64,000 nucleotides of DNA from Planctomycetota bacterium. Its GTDB lineage: Bacteria > Planctomycetota > Phycisphaerae > UBA1845 > PWPN01. Shown piece after piece: positions 43,257 through 52,391 of this stretch. Both the position numbers and the translations under genes were made by a program. Positions within the stretch are counted from its first letter, which is position 1, and every line of letters starts with the position of its first letter. Under the pieces are notes generated by a model, which ran no database searches, was not told where the DNA came from, and saw only the letters and a list, made by a program, of their open reading frames with translations. The stretch spans positions 186,001 to 250,000 of the forward strand of contig JAKLEZ010000002.1 in the NCBI GenBank assembly GCA_022711465.1. Direction: 5' to 3'.

Positions 43257-44315
43257 CTAAACCGCGGCCGCCGTATCGATGTCGCTGTCGGCCAGCGTCG
43301 CGTGCCAGTGCGTCCCGGCGTCAGCGGGCCCGAAACCGGGACTGAGCCACAGGGGCAGCGTCTGACGGGGTAAATACCGGTTGGCCCTCAGGGCCAGCGC
43401 CAGGGGTGAGCGTCGACCGGCCAGGCAGCCGACCTGGAGGCCGCCTCCCGCCTGACATTCCGCCGTGACGGCACCGAGCAGCCATCGCCAGACGTCTGGC
43501 CGATCCCAAGGTGCTCCCGCATCCACGATTCGGGCGTCCTTCCGCCCATCCGCGCGGCTCGACCATCGCCAGATGACATATCCGCTCGGGCCGGTCGCGT
43601 CTGTCGCCAGAATCAGACGGTAGGCACGCGTGGGATGACTCCCCAGCCACCAGGTGAGAAACTCAGCGGTGTGCGGACACCTGGCAGTCACATCCGGTAC
43701 CGTGGCCTCCAGCCGGCGAATGGCGTCGCTCAGCAGGTTCCAGCTCGGCGCTTCGGTTGACGGGCCGCTGCCCAGCAAGTGCCAGCCGTGCGGCGGCCGG
43801 TGCGTGACCGGGTGCAGCCAGAGAACGCCGGCCAGATACGCTGCCGTGCGTTGAGGCAGACTGGCGTTCACGCTGATCGCCCCGGCGGCCAGGTTCAGTT
43901 TGTAGAGCGACAGATCGTCACAAGCGAACCACCCCAGCTGGGGAAGCACCCGTTGAGTGTCGGCGGATCCTTGAATGGTCATCAGCACGGGGTGGTGCTT
44001 GGCCGCTTCGCGGAGCAGAAAGACCCCGATTCCCCGGGCTCGCAAGTCGTCGCGGACCATCCAGTCCATGAACCACCCGGCGGGCGCCGGTGATGCCGAT
44101 CGCCGGCCGTCACGGATTACTGCCGGAACCACGCCGATGTGGCCGACAATCCGCCCTTCAACCTGGGCGATCCATGATCGGACCGGGCTGCCGCTTCCTC
44201 CTGTCAGTCCCGGGTACTTCCAGCCCAGCGTGGAGATCGTGCACGCGACTCCGTTGGCTTGCAGGAATGCTGCCAGTTCAGGTAGGTCGTCGGGTTGTGT
44301 TGGGCGAAGCATCAT
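43257..44315 (-). CDS. GNAT-family N-acyltransferase
   Basis: A 352-residue protein with an N-terminal GNAT domain (MLRPTQPDDLPELAAFL, IGHIGVVPAVIRDG, MDWMVRDDLRARGIGVFLLREA, the last being the acyl-CoA binding loop R-x-x-G-x-G/A). The C-terminal 180 residues look like a second, weaker GNAT-like repeat, as in FemAB-type or GNAT pairs found in EPS loci. It could acylate an amino sugar or amino acid on the glycan. ATG at 44315 (a second ATG follows immediately). There are 113 bp to the glutamate mutase start, with a CCGATAA motif in between. Confidence 0.82.
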   Translation of the reverse strand: MMLRPTQPDDLPELAAFLQANGVACTISTLGWKYPGLTGGSGSPVRSWIAQVEGRIVGHIGVVPAVIRDGRRSASPAPAGWFMDWMVRDDLRARGIGVFLLREAAKHHPVLMTIQGSADTQRVLPQLGWFACDDLSLYKLNLAAGAISVNASLPQRTAAYLAGVLWLHPVTHRPPHGWHLLGSGPSTEAPSWNLLSDAIRRLEATVPDVTARCPHTAEFLTWWLGSHPTRAYRLILATDATGPSGYVIWRWSSRADGRKDARIVDAGAPWDRPDVWRWLLGAVTAECQAGGGLQVGCLAGRRSPLALALRANRYLPRQTLPLWLSPGFGPADAGTHWHATLADSDIDTAAAV

Positions 44316-44441
44316 ACAGGACGTCGAAACCTGATAACCGAAAACTGAAACACGGCTCGATGACCTTCGACGAGCTTGGTCCCCGCTCCGGCCGAGAGAA
44401 GGCCGGCCAAGCAGCCGAACCGACAGCAGGAGGCCACGGCC

Positions 44442-45527
44442 TCAGATCGTAGCCGGCGATGGACGGAATTGTCGGCTCTCCTCCGCGGGTGAATCATGCC
44501 CGCCATGCCTTGCTGTGAAGCCGTCTCCGGCGGCCGGCTCCGTACGCGCCGCGCATTCGCGGAACAGGTCATAGTATTCTCTAGCGGTGACCGGCCGGGC
44601 GCCAAGGTGGTTCACGAGATGCTCGAGAATCCCATCCAACCGGTCCAGAAACGCGTCTCTTGCCTCGATCGTTGGAACATACGGGGTGCCGCCGACACCG
44701 ATGTCCGAGCTGTGGAACGTGAGGTGATAGACGAGCGTCCTGCGGCGGGCGAGAGTGTCGCATAACGCGATCATGTCCCCGAGCGAGGTCATCTCCGGGT
44801 TCAGTCGGATCAGTCGAAGCAGACCTAGCCGATACAGGATGCCGATGGTGCGAAGCTTCGAGAGCGGCGGTCGGCTGAGCATCCGGTGCAATCGGCGGGC
44901 GGACTCGAAGCACCGGCGGTTGAAGCCGGCGCTGATCGGTACGCTGAGCAGCAGGCCATTCGGTTGCGCAGCAAGCATGCTGTCTCCGCCCAGCCAGTAT
45001 GGCTCAAACGGGGCGTCGTAGTAGTCCGGTCCGCCGTCGCGGGTGTGATCCACGAGGGGACAGACACTGGTTTCCACCCGGTATCCGAGTCCCGTCAGCA
45101 GGGCGGTGTGCTCGGCGGAGCTGCCGTACCGTCCGGAACGATAGGTCACCGGCTGAATGCCGAAACGGCTTCGAATCTGCTCGGTGAGGGTCAGCAGCTG
45201 CCGACGGACCAGCTCAACGGGCAGATGACAAGGCATCGAGCAGCCTCTGTCGGCCGGCAGAGCAATCGGCTGGGTCGACCAGGTGTGGAGGTGTGCCCCG
45301 ATGTCGCAACGCCCCCCGTCCAGGTAATCCTGGAGCAGTCCGCTGCCTCGGCGGTCCTGCACGACCGGCGAGGTCACCTGATAACTCGGGCGAACACCGT
45401 GGCGGTCGAAGATGGCTTGGAGCCGAGGCAACTCGGCCAGATGCTCCAGCCGCCAATCGCTGGTCGGGAAAGTCGCGCCCCAGAGACCTTCCTCTTCCGT
45501 GTCGACGTTAACGAGCAGCCACGCCAT
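44442..45527 (-). CDS. Polysaccharide deacetylase-family protein
   Basis: A 361-residue NodB-type carbohydrate esterase domain. LLVNVDTEEEGLWG carries the first metal/catalytic acids, YQVTSPVV and DIGAHLHTWSTQP supply the paired histidines, and TYRSGRYGSSAE the catalytic-side Arg motif. It should remove N- or O-acetyl groups from the glycan or its lipid-linked precursor; no signal peptide is visible, so it acts in the cytoplasm or is exported another way. ATG at 45527 gives the normal N-terminus and overlaps the upstream GT4 stop by 20 bp. A 126-bp gap follows before the GNAT gene. Confidence 0.87.
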   Translation of the reverse strand: MAWLLVNVDTEEEGLWGATFPTSDWRLEHLAELPRLQAIFDRHGVRPSYQVTSPVVQDRRGSGLLQDYLDGGRCDIGAHLHTWSTQPIALPADRGCSMPCHLPVELVRRQLLTLTEQIRSRFGIQPVTYRSGRYGSSAEHTALLTGLGYRVETSVCPLVDHTRDGGPDYYDAPFEPYWLGGDSMLAAQPNGLLLSVPISAGFNRRCFESARRLHRMLSRPPLSKLRTIGILYRLGLLRLIRLNPEMTSLGDMIALCDTLARRRTLVYHLTFHSSDIGVGGTPYVPTIEARDAFLDRLDGILEHLVNHLGARPVTAREYYDLFRECAARTEPAAGDGFTARHGGHDSPAEESRQFRPSPATI

Positions 45528-46776
45528 CGAGATTCCCCAGGGCAAGGGTTGATGCCGGCGGTGTGTCCACGCCGCGATGTATCGCGAGCCCCGCGGCCTC
45601 GCGAAGGACGTCAAGCCAGGCCGCGGCAATCGACGCCGGGTCGTGTTCGCGCCGGGCCTTGGCCCGAGCCTTGGCCCCGAGATCGGCTCTCAGGCGGTGG
45701 TCTTCAATCAGGGCGCTGAGGGCGGAGGTCAGCGCTTCGATGTCCGTGGGCGGAACACAATAACCGCAGCGGCCATGGTCGATGAGTTCCGGCAGACCCC
45801 CTGCGTCCGTCACGATCGTCGGCTTGCCCGCCGCCATGGCCTCCAGCACCATGTTGCTCGACGACTCCCGGGGCGAGCAGAGCACGATCAGGTCGCATGC
45901 CCGGTAGGCAGGCCCGACGTCGTCCGCCCAGCCGCACCAGTCGAGGAGGTCCGCGATGGACAGATCGCTCGCCAATGCGGCCAGCGATTCACGTTCGGGG
46001 CCGTCACCGTGGATCCGGATCCGGACGCGCCGGTCGGTGCGCAGAGCCGCCACGGCGCGGAGCAGCACGTCGAGTCGCTTCTCTCGGCTGACACGGCCGA
46101 CGAAACCGATCGTGATCGTCGCCGGGCAGGGGTCGTTCTCGCCCGAACCGGCAGAAACGGCCTCCACCGCGTTGGGGATCACTCGTCCCTTGTCGTGCGG
46201 ATAACGGTACTCGCGCTCGTACGCTTGCCGCACGCGCTGACTGTTGAAGACCACGTAGCGGGCAAGCCTGGCCGTCAGCCACGTCTTCCGGATCACCTTG
46301 CGGCGATGAAGTCCCAGGCCGGGAATGAGGCCGAACAGGTGCCGGCCGATCGGAGGATTCTCCACCGGCCATGGCAGGGTGCGATGCGTACTGACCACCG
46401 GCACACTGGCCAGCCATGCGCCTACCACCGAGGCCCGCAACGGTGTGTTCGAGGACTGAACGAAGAGGGCAACGTCGGGCCGAGTCCTGCGGAACCACCG
46501 CCGGCGCTCGAAGATCAGCGGCCATTGGCACCGGCGGTCGCCCGCGAAGGTCGCATCGAGCCAATCGACGCGATCCACGCACAACCGGGCACGGCCGCTC
46601 CCGGCCAACTCGGAATAGATGTCCTCTCCGGAAAGCGCAACCGTGACCGGCCAGCCTGCGGAAAGCGCCGCCCGGACCACGAAGCGGCCGAACTTCTCCA
46701 TCCCGCCCAAGCGAGCAGGATGACCGGCCACCAGGGCCAGGTGCGGTGCCGATGTATCGCCGATCCCCGTGGTCAT
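45508..46776 (-). CDS. Glycosyltransferase family 4
   Basis: A 422-residue GT-B glycosyltransferase. ALVAGHPARLGGMEKFGRF is the first-strand glycine loop, RVIPNAVEAV the hinge, GFVGRVSREKRLDVLL the donor-domain start, and SPRESSSNMVLEAMAAG the EX7E segment, followed by KPTIVTDAGGLPE. The layout is fully typical. ATG at 46776 lies 3 bp after the GT2 gene stop, and its stop overlaps the deacetylase start, consistent with one operon. Confidence 0.93.
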   Translation of the reverse strand: MTTGIGDTSAPHLALVAGHPARLGGMEKFGRFVVRAALSAGWPVTVALSGEDIYSELAGSGRARLCVDRVDWLDATFAGDRRCQWPLIFERRRWFRRTRPDVALFVQSSNTPLRASVVGAWLASVPVVSTHRTLPWPVENPPIGRHLFGLIPGLGLHRRKVIRKTWLTARLARYVVFNSQRVRQAYEREYRYPHDKGRVIPNAVEAVSAGSGENDPCPATITIGFVGRVSREKRLDVLLRAVAALRTDRRVRIRIHGDGPERESLAALASDLSIADLLDWCGWADDVGPAYRACDLIVLCSPRESSSNMVLEAMAAGKPTIVTDAGGLPELIDHGRCGYCVPPTDIEALTSALSALIEDHRLRADLGAKARAKARREHDPASIAAAWLDVLREAAGLAIHRGVDTPPASTLALGNLDGVAAR

Positions 46777-46779
46777 GGG

Positions 46780-47757
46780 TCAGGCCACCTCCGTTCGAGG
46801 CTGGGCCGGCGTCGATCGAATTCGGTCCTGCCAGCGGAGCATGAACATCGGACACCATCGCCGCCGCCACAGACGCTCAATGCCGGCTCGCTCGGCCGGT
46901 CCGACGTCGTTTCCGTGGACCAGTCCGATCGCCAGCCGCAGCAGGCGCCGGTAACCGTCGGGATCACGTCGCCAGTAAGCGCTCTCCACCGCCCGAAGCA
47001 CCGGGTCCACCATGGCTCGTCGAATCACATCCGGAGGCAGGGCTGCGAAAGCCTCCGGATACTGGCGACGAAACTTGTCCTGGGCGAGCCAGTGATAGAA
47101 GGCCATGAGCGACTTGCGGCGGGTGATACTGCCCGCGTGGCGGCGGATGCGATACAGCGGCTCCGGCAGGTAGACGAAGTCGCAGCAGGTCGCGGCGCGA
47201 AGCGATAAGTGATAGTCCTCCGCGCCGATCAACTCGGAATCGTAGTTGCCCAGTTCGAGAATCAGCGAGCGCCGGAGCATGATCGAGGCGCTGCACAGGG
47301 GATTGGCTTCGAAGATCGTCTGCAGGCATCGGCCGGTGGCTTTCTCGCCTCCGGGACGCCGGTAGCCGGCTCGGCTGTCGTCCGCCCAGTAAAGATACGA
47401 GCCGGTGTGGACCACGGTGCCAGGCGGGCGAGATTGCAGGACGGCCAGCTGCTGTTCATGCTTCGTCGGCTCAACGGTGTCGTCCGCGTCCACGAAGGCG
47501 ATGTACTCGCCGCTGGCCTCGCTGACACCCAGCCGCCGGGCGGCGCCCGGGCCGCGGCCAGGATTGACCAGCACACGGATTCGCGGGCCAAACGAACGGG
47601 CCAGGGCGGCACTCTCGTCCGTGCTCCGGTCGTCGATCACCAGGATCTCCATCGGTGGGACGGTCTGCGCAAGCACACTCTCCAGCGCTTCGCCGAGGGT
47701 CGCCGCGGCGTTGCGACACGCAACAATGACCGAGATGGTACCGGCCGATAAACCCAT
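46780..47757 (-). CDS. Glycosyltransferase family 2
   Basis: A 325-residue GT-A fold inverting enzyme, the only GT2 in the cluster. It starts ISVIVACRNAAATLGEAL, contains ILVIDDRSTDESAAL and the metal-binding DxD region AFVDADDTVEP, and then AEDYHLSLRA with the general-base acidic pair. A C-terminal Arg/Trp-rich amphipathic tail may touch the membrane. ATG at 47757 gives the correct N-terminus; the frame remains open to 48360 but this lies antisense to no gene and inside the upstream GT4 sequence, so it is rejected. A 41-bp gap precedes it. Confidence 0.93.
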   Translation of the reverse strand: MGLSAGTISVIVACRNAAATLGEALESVLAQTVPPMEILVIDDRSTDESAALARSFGPRIRVLVNPGRGPGAARRLGVSEASGEYIAFVDADDTVEPTKHEQQLAVLQSRPPGTVVHTGSYLYWADDSRAGYRRPGGEKATGRCLQTIFEANPLCSASIMLRRSLILELGNYDSELIGAEDYHLSLRAATCCDFVYLPEPLYRIRRHAGSITRRKSLMAFYHWLAQDKFRRQYPEAFAALPPDVIRRAMVDPVLRAVESAYWRRDPDGYRRLLRLAIGLVHGNDVGPAERAGIERLWRRRWCPMFMLRWQDRIRSTPAQPRTEVA

Positions 47758-47798
47758 GGACACATGAGTTATTCGGACGATTCCGCGCCGCGATTGAG

Positions 47799-49040
47799 TT
47801 AGTTCGACCGACAACAGAAGCTGGGAACCGGGGCGGCGCCGGCGATCGGAGCTGCAATCGGAACCCCCGATTGACTTGCGGACAGGGTCCTCCAGCTCTC
47901 GATCTCGGCAACGATGCGGCTGATCTGCTCGAGCCTGGCGGTCCAGGACTCGACCTGCATGGACCGCGACCGGCGGAGGCGGTCTTCGGTCGAGTTGTGC
48001 TGCGTCGCTTGGCAGCAGCAGTTCACCGTGCCGGCGATATCGTCGGCCAGCCAGACGGAGCCGGCTACCGGTCGTACCGCCGGCAGGTGGGTGCTGACCA
48101 CCGGGACACCGGCGGCCAAGTACTCGTACAGCTTGATCGGGTTGGCGTGGTAGGTCAGAGGGACCTTGCGGAAGGGAATCAGCCCGACGTCGAAACCCTT
48201 GAGGTAGTTGGGCAGCTCGGAGTGATCCTTGGGGCCAAGCCAGTGAAGGTTCGGCAAATGACTCCCGGAACCGCGTGGCCCGGCTACCGGCCCGATGACC
48301 ACAACCGACGCCTCCGGCTGCTTGCGGGCCAGACCGGCCATCAACTCCATGTCGACCCACTCGCCAACCACCCCGACGAATCCGAAAACCGGCTTGGGCA
48401 AAGCGGCCAGATCGGCCGGAACGGACAGCTGCTCAGTCACCGCCCGCGACAGATGGAGGTGATCCACGCCATGTTCGATGAAGTGCACGTTGTCGTGAAG
48501 GAGCTTCTTGGCCTCGTAGAGCGGCTCGGACGTGGCCAGGACGACGTCGCTCCTGGCGAGCAGCTCCCGTTCTCGCCGTTCGATCAGGTCGCGGTCGTAT
48601 CCGGGAAACTCGCCAAAGGCATCCACGCAGTAATACAGCACTAGCTCCTCGTTGAAGCTGCCCACCAGGTCCGCGACGTCCGGGGCGAACGACCAGAACT
48701 GGGTCGGCCGAACGGGAATCCGGGAAAGGACGCGGTTGATCGCTCGGCGAACAAGGGCGACGTTGATCCGGCGGGCAAGGCTCGAACCCGGGAACGGGAT
48801 CTGCGGGGGCGTAATCACGGTGAGGTTGCTGGATACCTGCCGCGGACCCTTCTGGATCTGCAGGAGCTTGGAACCGATCGTCCGAAGATCGTCCAGGCGA
48901 ATGCGAGGGCGGCGGGACGCGTGCCAGTTCACCCAGATGACGTGATTGTGTTCCGACAGCCGGCGCATCACATGGTGCTTGCTGGTTGGATGGTAATGCC
49001 AGCCGCTGGCGAAGCAGACGATATTCTTGTCGCTAATCAT
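47799..49040 (-). CDS. Glycosyltransferase family 4-like, EPS type
   Basis: A 413-residue GT-B protein. It begins NIVCFASGWHYHPTSKHHVMRRL, a form seen in EPS glycosyltransferases that lack the glycine loop. Later signs are LYYCVDAFGEFPGYD, FIEHGVDHLHLS, GFVGVVGEWVDMELM and the donor site PYHANPIKLYEYLAAG-like segment (actual TYHANPIKLYEYLAAG) followed by VPVVSTHLPAV. A Ser/Ala tail ends it. ATG at 49040 has GAGGAG upstream and overlaps the next gene's stop by 4 bp. Acceptor and donor are unknown. Confidence 0.9.
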   Translation of the reverse strand: MISDKNIVCFASGWHYHPTSKHHVMRRLSEHNHVIWVNWHASRRPRIRLDDLRTIGSKLLQIQKGPRQVSSNLTVITPPQIPFPGSSLARRINVALVRRAINRVLSRIPVRPTQFWSFAPDVADLVGSFNEELVLYYCVDAFGEFPGYDRDLIERRERELLARSDVVLATSEPLYEAKKLLHDNVHFIEHGVDHLHLSRAVTEQLSVPADLAALPKPVFGFVGVVGEWVDMELMAGLARKQPEASVVVIGPVAGPRGSGSHLPNLHWLGPKDHSELPNYLKGFDVGLIPFRKVPLTYHANPIKLYEYLAAGVPVVSTHLPAVRPVAGSVWLADDIAGTVNCCCQATQHNSTEDRLRRSRSMQVESWTARLEQISRIVAEIESWRTLSASQSGVPIAAPIAGAAPVPSFCCRSN

Positions 49041-50293
49041 GCCGCTCCTCCTACTGTGGGCTCGGCCACGAGCAGTCGCTCGAGACGGGCAAGGGCATCG
49101 TCGATCCGGTATCGGCGAATGACAAACCGCCGGCCGGCCCGACCGACAGCCGCCGCTCGAGCTTCATCGCCGAGCACCTCCGTGACCGCGGCGGCAAACG
49201 CACCCGGCAACTCGGCCACCAGCAGTTCTTGGCCTGCCTGGGCACCGATGCCTTCCGCCACACACGGCGTCACCACGCAAGGCCGGCCCATGGCCATCGC
49301 GGTGAGAACCTTGGTCTGCAGCCCGCGAGCGAGCCGCAGCGGGGCAACCATCACCCGCATGCGCCGCAGATGCGGCTCCACCTCGGGCACCGCGCCGGTC
49401 ACCTCGATCCGATCACCGTCTCCCAGGTTGCGCACCGCCTTGGACGGGGAACGGCCCACGATGAGAAGCCGGGCATCAGGCCTCTTCTCGATGATCAGCG
49501 GCCAGATGCGCTTCGCAAACCAGCACACCCCATCGACATTGGGTCCATAGTCCATGGCCCCCAGAAACCCGACCACCGGCTCGGATGGCAGACAATCCCC
49601 CGCCCCCCCCTGCATAACCGGCATGGCCGACCCCGCGGACAGTGTTCCCGCCGCCGCTCCCGTCTCGATGACGTGCAACCCTTGACGCAGCAGGGGATCC
49701 GACACCAGCTCCGCCTCCCGCGGGGTGCATAACACCGTGGCATCGAATCCCGTCATCCATTCCCTTTCGCGCCGGGCGAGCCTCCTGGCTTCGGTTCGAT
49801 AGACCCAGTTCATCGGCCAGCGGGCCCTGTTCGCCGACTCGGCCCATTTGCGGCTGTCCAGATCGACGAAGTCGAGCACCCTCCGCCGGGCGGGGACCTC
49901 CAGGGCCAACGGGGCCATGCTCGACGAAAACGCCAGCACCGCGTCAAACCCCACCTTGCAGGACCAGCGGAGCACCGTGCGACAAAGCCTGCTGGACGCG
50001 AAGTACGCTTCCGTGGCCGTTCCCCCCCCGCACAGTCCCACCATGGCCCGAAGTCTGGCAAACGAGCGGCGCAGCGGGATCGCCTCGACCGCCCGACATT
50101 CGGCCCGCAGCCGGCTCAGCGAGGCTTCGATCGCGGCCGCCGCTCCGGGTTCGTCGTCTCCAGGCGGATCGATGAAGCCGGCGCACCAGACCTGGTGGCG
50201 GGCCGCGAGCCAGCGCAATTCGGCGGCGGCACGCAGCTTGGCCCCGCGGTCCGGCGGGCAGGGCAGTCGATGGATCAGGACCAGCAGCTTCAT
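49037..50293 (-). CDS. Glycosyltransferase, PEP-CTERM/EpsH1-associated type
   Basis: A 418-residue GT4-like sugar transferase. The N-terminus MKLLVLIHRLPCPPDRGAK and the segments DYGPNVDGVCWFAKRIWP and LARGLQTKVLTAMAMG match the sugar transferase subfamily tied to PEP-CTERM/EpsH1 EPS clusters. VLDFVDLDSRKWAE is another subfamily mark. ATG at 50293 is preferred because it gives that conserved start and lies 11 bp after the FemAB stop; an in-frame ATG at 50332 would add 13 unconserved residues. It overlaps the next glycosyltransferase in an ATGA pair. Confidence 0.9.
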   Translation of the reverse strand: MKLLVLIHRLPCPPDRGAKLRAAAELRWLAARHQVWCAGFIDPPGDDEPGAAAAIEASLSRLRAECRAVEAIPLRRSFARLRAMVGLCGGGTATEAYFASSRLCRTVLRWSCKVGFDAVLAFSSSMAPLALEVPARRRVLDFVDLDSRKWAESANRARWPMNWVYRTEARRLARREREWMTGFDATVLCTPREAELVSDPLLRQGLHVIETGAAAGTLSAGSAMPVMQGGAGDCLPSEPVVGFLGAMDYGPNVDGVCWFAKRIWPLIIEKRPDARLLIVGRSPSKAVRNLGDGDRIEVTGAVPEVEPHLRRMRVMVAPLRLARGLQTKVLTAMAMGRPCVVTPCVAEGIGAQAGQELLVAELPGAFAAAVTEVLGDEARAAAVGRAGRRFVIRRYRIDDALARLERLLVAEPTVGGAA

Positions 50294-50304
50294 CGTTCGT
50301 CTTC

Positions 50305-51387
50305 TCAGCCAGGAATCGATCGGGCCAGCCATGATCCGAGCGGCCTCGTCACCGCCAGCGGCAGTCGCGGCCAGACGCGACGAGCCAGGCTCAGCCGCGC
50401 ATTGCCGGGATGCAGGTTCGGCGCTCGGCCACCGTCGGGTACGTAATACTGGTAATGAAGGGGCGTCGGTTCAAAACCCTGGAAACGCTTGAAGTTGCAG
50501 GCCCCGGCGTTGTCCACCCGGGACCGCCCGAAGTCGAACGCCTGACACCCCGCCTCCACACCCCGTTCCATCGCGGTCAGATACAGAAAGTTGTTCGGGT
50601 GGGTCCTCTCGAATCCGTCGTCGCAGCCGGAGAAGTAGGGCATCAAGGTCCCACGGTAGACGAAACTGACGAGCCCGGCGATGGGCCGGCAGCCATGGCG
50701 GATCAACTGGACCATGTGGCCCGGGCGGCTGTCCTCACCGTTCGTTCCCGTGCCGCTTCCCACGGCCGGCGTGTGCTCGACGAGGTAGCGGAAGAACTTG
50801 AGGGGATAGTTCGGTGAGGCCAGGCGGCGCATGCTCCGGCTGTAGAGCGACCAGACGGTGCCCAGGTGGGAGTCGTCAAAGCTCGCCTCCAAATGGTATA
50901 CCTCTCTGGCTTGACGGGCGGCAGCGCGGGCTTTGCGTGGCAATGAACTCATTACCCGGTCAACATCGCGAGGCAATCGCTTGCGGAACGTGACGTACCG
51001 GCGAACCACGGGCAGTTCGGGCCATTGCGACGCGACCGACCGGATGTCAATCCACTGGGCCTTGAGTCGGGCGGCCAGTTGCCGGGCCCGATCCAGGAGG
51101 GCGGCGTGAGCCTCCGGATCGTCGGCCAGCGTCCCGCCATAAACGGCATACGGCACGCTGACCAGGATGGTGCCCGCCAGGCAGCTGCTGACCTGCATCA
51201 GCGGGAATACCCCCACGCAGGCCCCGCCCCGCCACGCGGTCAGGTAGCAGCTTCGGTGCCCGAAAGCCTCCCGGACCGCGTCGCGCCACAGCAGGGTGTG
51301 GAACAGGGTCCCGTCCTGATGACCGGCCACGTAGAACTCCCAGGCCCGTACGCTGGACTCATCGAGATCTCGAACTTCCACGGCCAT
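50305..51387 (-). CDS. FemAB-like peptidyl/aminoacyltransferase, PEP-CTERM EPS-associated
   Basis: A 360-residue protein with the twin-GNAT FemAB fold. Segments such as GTLFHTLLWRDAVREAFGH, LVSVPYAVYGG, RRLASPNYPLKFFRYLVE, YFSGCDDGFERTHPNNFLYL and FDFGRSRVDNAGACNFKRFQ closely follow the FemAB-related proteins of PEP-CTERM EPS clusters. FemAB proteins move amino acids from aminoacyl-tRNA onto a cell-wall precursor; here the acceptor may be a glycan. ATG at 51387 is preferred; a GTG at 51420 overlapping the kinase stop is an alternative. It lies 22 bp downstream of the tyrosine kinase. Confidence 0.9.
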   Translation of the reverse strand: MAVEVRDLDESSVRAWEFYVAGHQDGTLFHTLLWRDAVREAFGHRSCYLTAWRGGACVGVFPLMQVSSCLAGTILVSVPYAVYGGTLADDPEAHAALLDRARQLAARLKAQWIDIRSVASQWPELPVVRRYVTFRKRLPRDVDRVMSSLPRKARAAARQAREVYHLEASFDDSHLGTVWSLYSRSMRRLASPNYPLKFFRYLVEHTPAVGSGTGTNGEDSRPGHMVQLIRHGCRPIAGLVSFVYRGTLMPYFSGCDDGFERTHPNNFLYLTAMERGVEAGCQAFDFGRSRVDNAGACNFKRFQGFEPTPLHYQYYVPDGGRAPNLHPGNARLSLARRVWPRLPLAVTRPLGSWLARSIPG

Positions 51388-51409
51388 CGGATCACAATCC
51401 GTCAAGAAA

Positions 51410-52369
51410 CTACATCCCACCCAGGTAGTAATCCTGGTTCTCGCCGCAACTCATGGTCTCTTCGGTGTAGCCGGTCAGGATGCTGCCCGCAATCGCGATG
51501 TGGTTCGCCTGGAGCAGCTTGACGCAGCGGCGGAGAAGAGGCTCCGGCGTCTTGTTCATCCGGATCACGATCAAGGCGTAGTGGCAGAGAGGGGCAATCA
51601 GCCCGATGTCAGCGAAAGCGCTGATCGGCGGCGTGTCCACCAGGGTGTAGTGAAAACGTTCGCCAATCTCGCGGAATACCTCGGCCACCCGCCCGCCGGA
51701 AAGCAGGTCGCTCGGACCCGAGATGCCGCAGTCACCCGCGCCGATGAAGTGCAGATTCGGACGCGGCATCGGGGCGCAGACCTCCGCCAGGGTCTTCTCC
51801 CCTCGCAGGACGTCGGCGATGCCGGGCTGCTTGTCACACTTGAAGAGACGGCTCAGACCGCGGTTGCGGAAGTTCAGATCCACGATCGCGACGCGGAGGT
51901 GGCGCAGTTCCGCGAGGCTGAATCCTAGATTGGCGGAGGTGATGGTCTTGCCTTCGCCGCTCGCCGCGGAAGTGATCGAGTAGACCCGCGTGCTGCCGCC
52001 GGGGTTGGAGGTCAACAGCCGCGTGCGAACCGATCGGTACTTCTCGGTGATCGGTGATGCCGGATCGTGGAATGCCAGGACCTCCGCGTGAATGTCTTCG
52101 CGAGGAATCGGCGCCAAGGCCGCGGTGAACGCCGGACGTGGTGGCGGATTGATGGCCATGGGCGCGGCTGACGGTTCCGGCGGCGTCCGGAGGGGCAACG
52201 GGGGCGTGGAGGTGAACGATGCCGCCACCAGCGAATCGCGCGGATCGGCCCCGGCCGGCATCCCGGCGAACCGAGAATCCGGCGCCTCCTCGAGGGCGAC
52301 ACCGCCCGCCATCGTGTGGCGGGCACGCTCGAGTTGAGCTCTCTTCAGTGCGTCCGCTATTCGTCCCAT
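51410..52369 (-). CDS. Exopolysaccharide tyrosine-protein kinase (BY-kinase, CpsD/Wzc type)
   Basis: A 319-residue cytoplasmic BY-kinase. N-terminal MGRIADALKRAQLERAR is the usual lead helix of the PEP-CTERM-locus autokinase subfamily. Walker A is SAASGEGKTITSAN, Walker A' VAIVDLNFR and Walker B YTLVDTPP. The C-terminus ends QDYYLGGM, a short tyrosine tail that is likely autophosphorylated. Phosphorylation state of such kinases controls the Wzz-like partner and thereby chain length. The partner gene lies 22 bp upstream. The Pro/Ala-rich region (residues 40-95) is a linker. ATG at 52369. Confidence 0.92.
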   Translation of the reverse strand: MGRIADALKRAQLERARHTMAGGVALEEAPDSRFAGMPAGADPRDSLVAASFTSTPPLPLRTPPEPSAAPMAINPPPRPAFTAALAPIPREDIHAEVLAFHDPASPITEKYRSVRTRLLTSNPGGSTRVYSITSAASGEGKTITSANLGFSLAELRHLRVAIVDLNFRNRGLSRLFKCDKQPGIADVLRGEKTLAEVCAPMPRPNLHFIGAGDCGISGPSDLLSGGRVAEVFREIGERFHYTLVDTPPISAFADIGLIAPLCHYALIVIRMNKTPEPLLRRCVKLLQANHIAIAGSILTGYTEETMSCGENQDYYLGGM

Positions 52370-52391
52370 AGGCTGTCCATCACCGTCGGGA

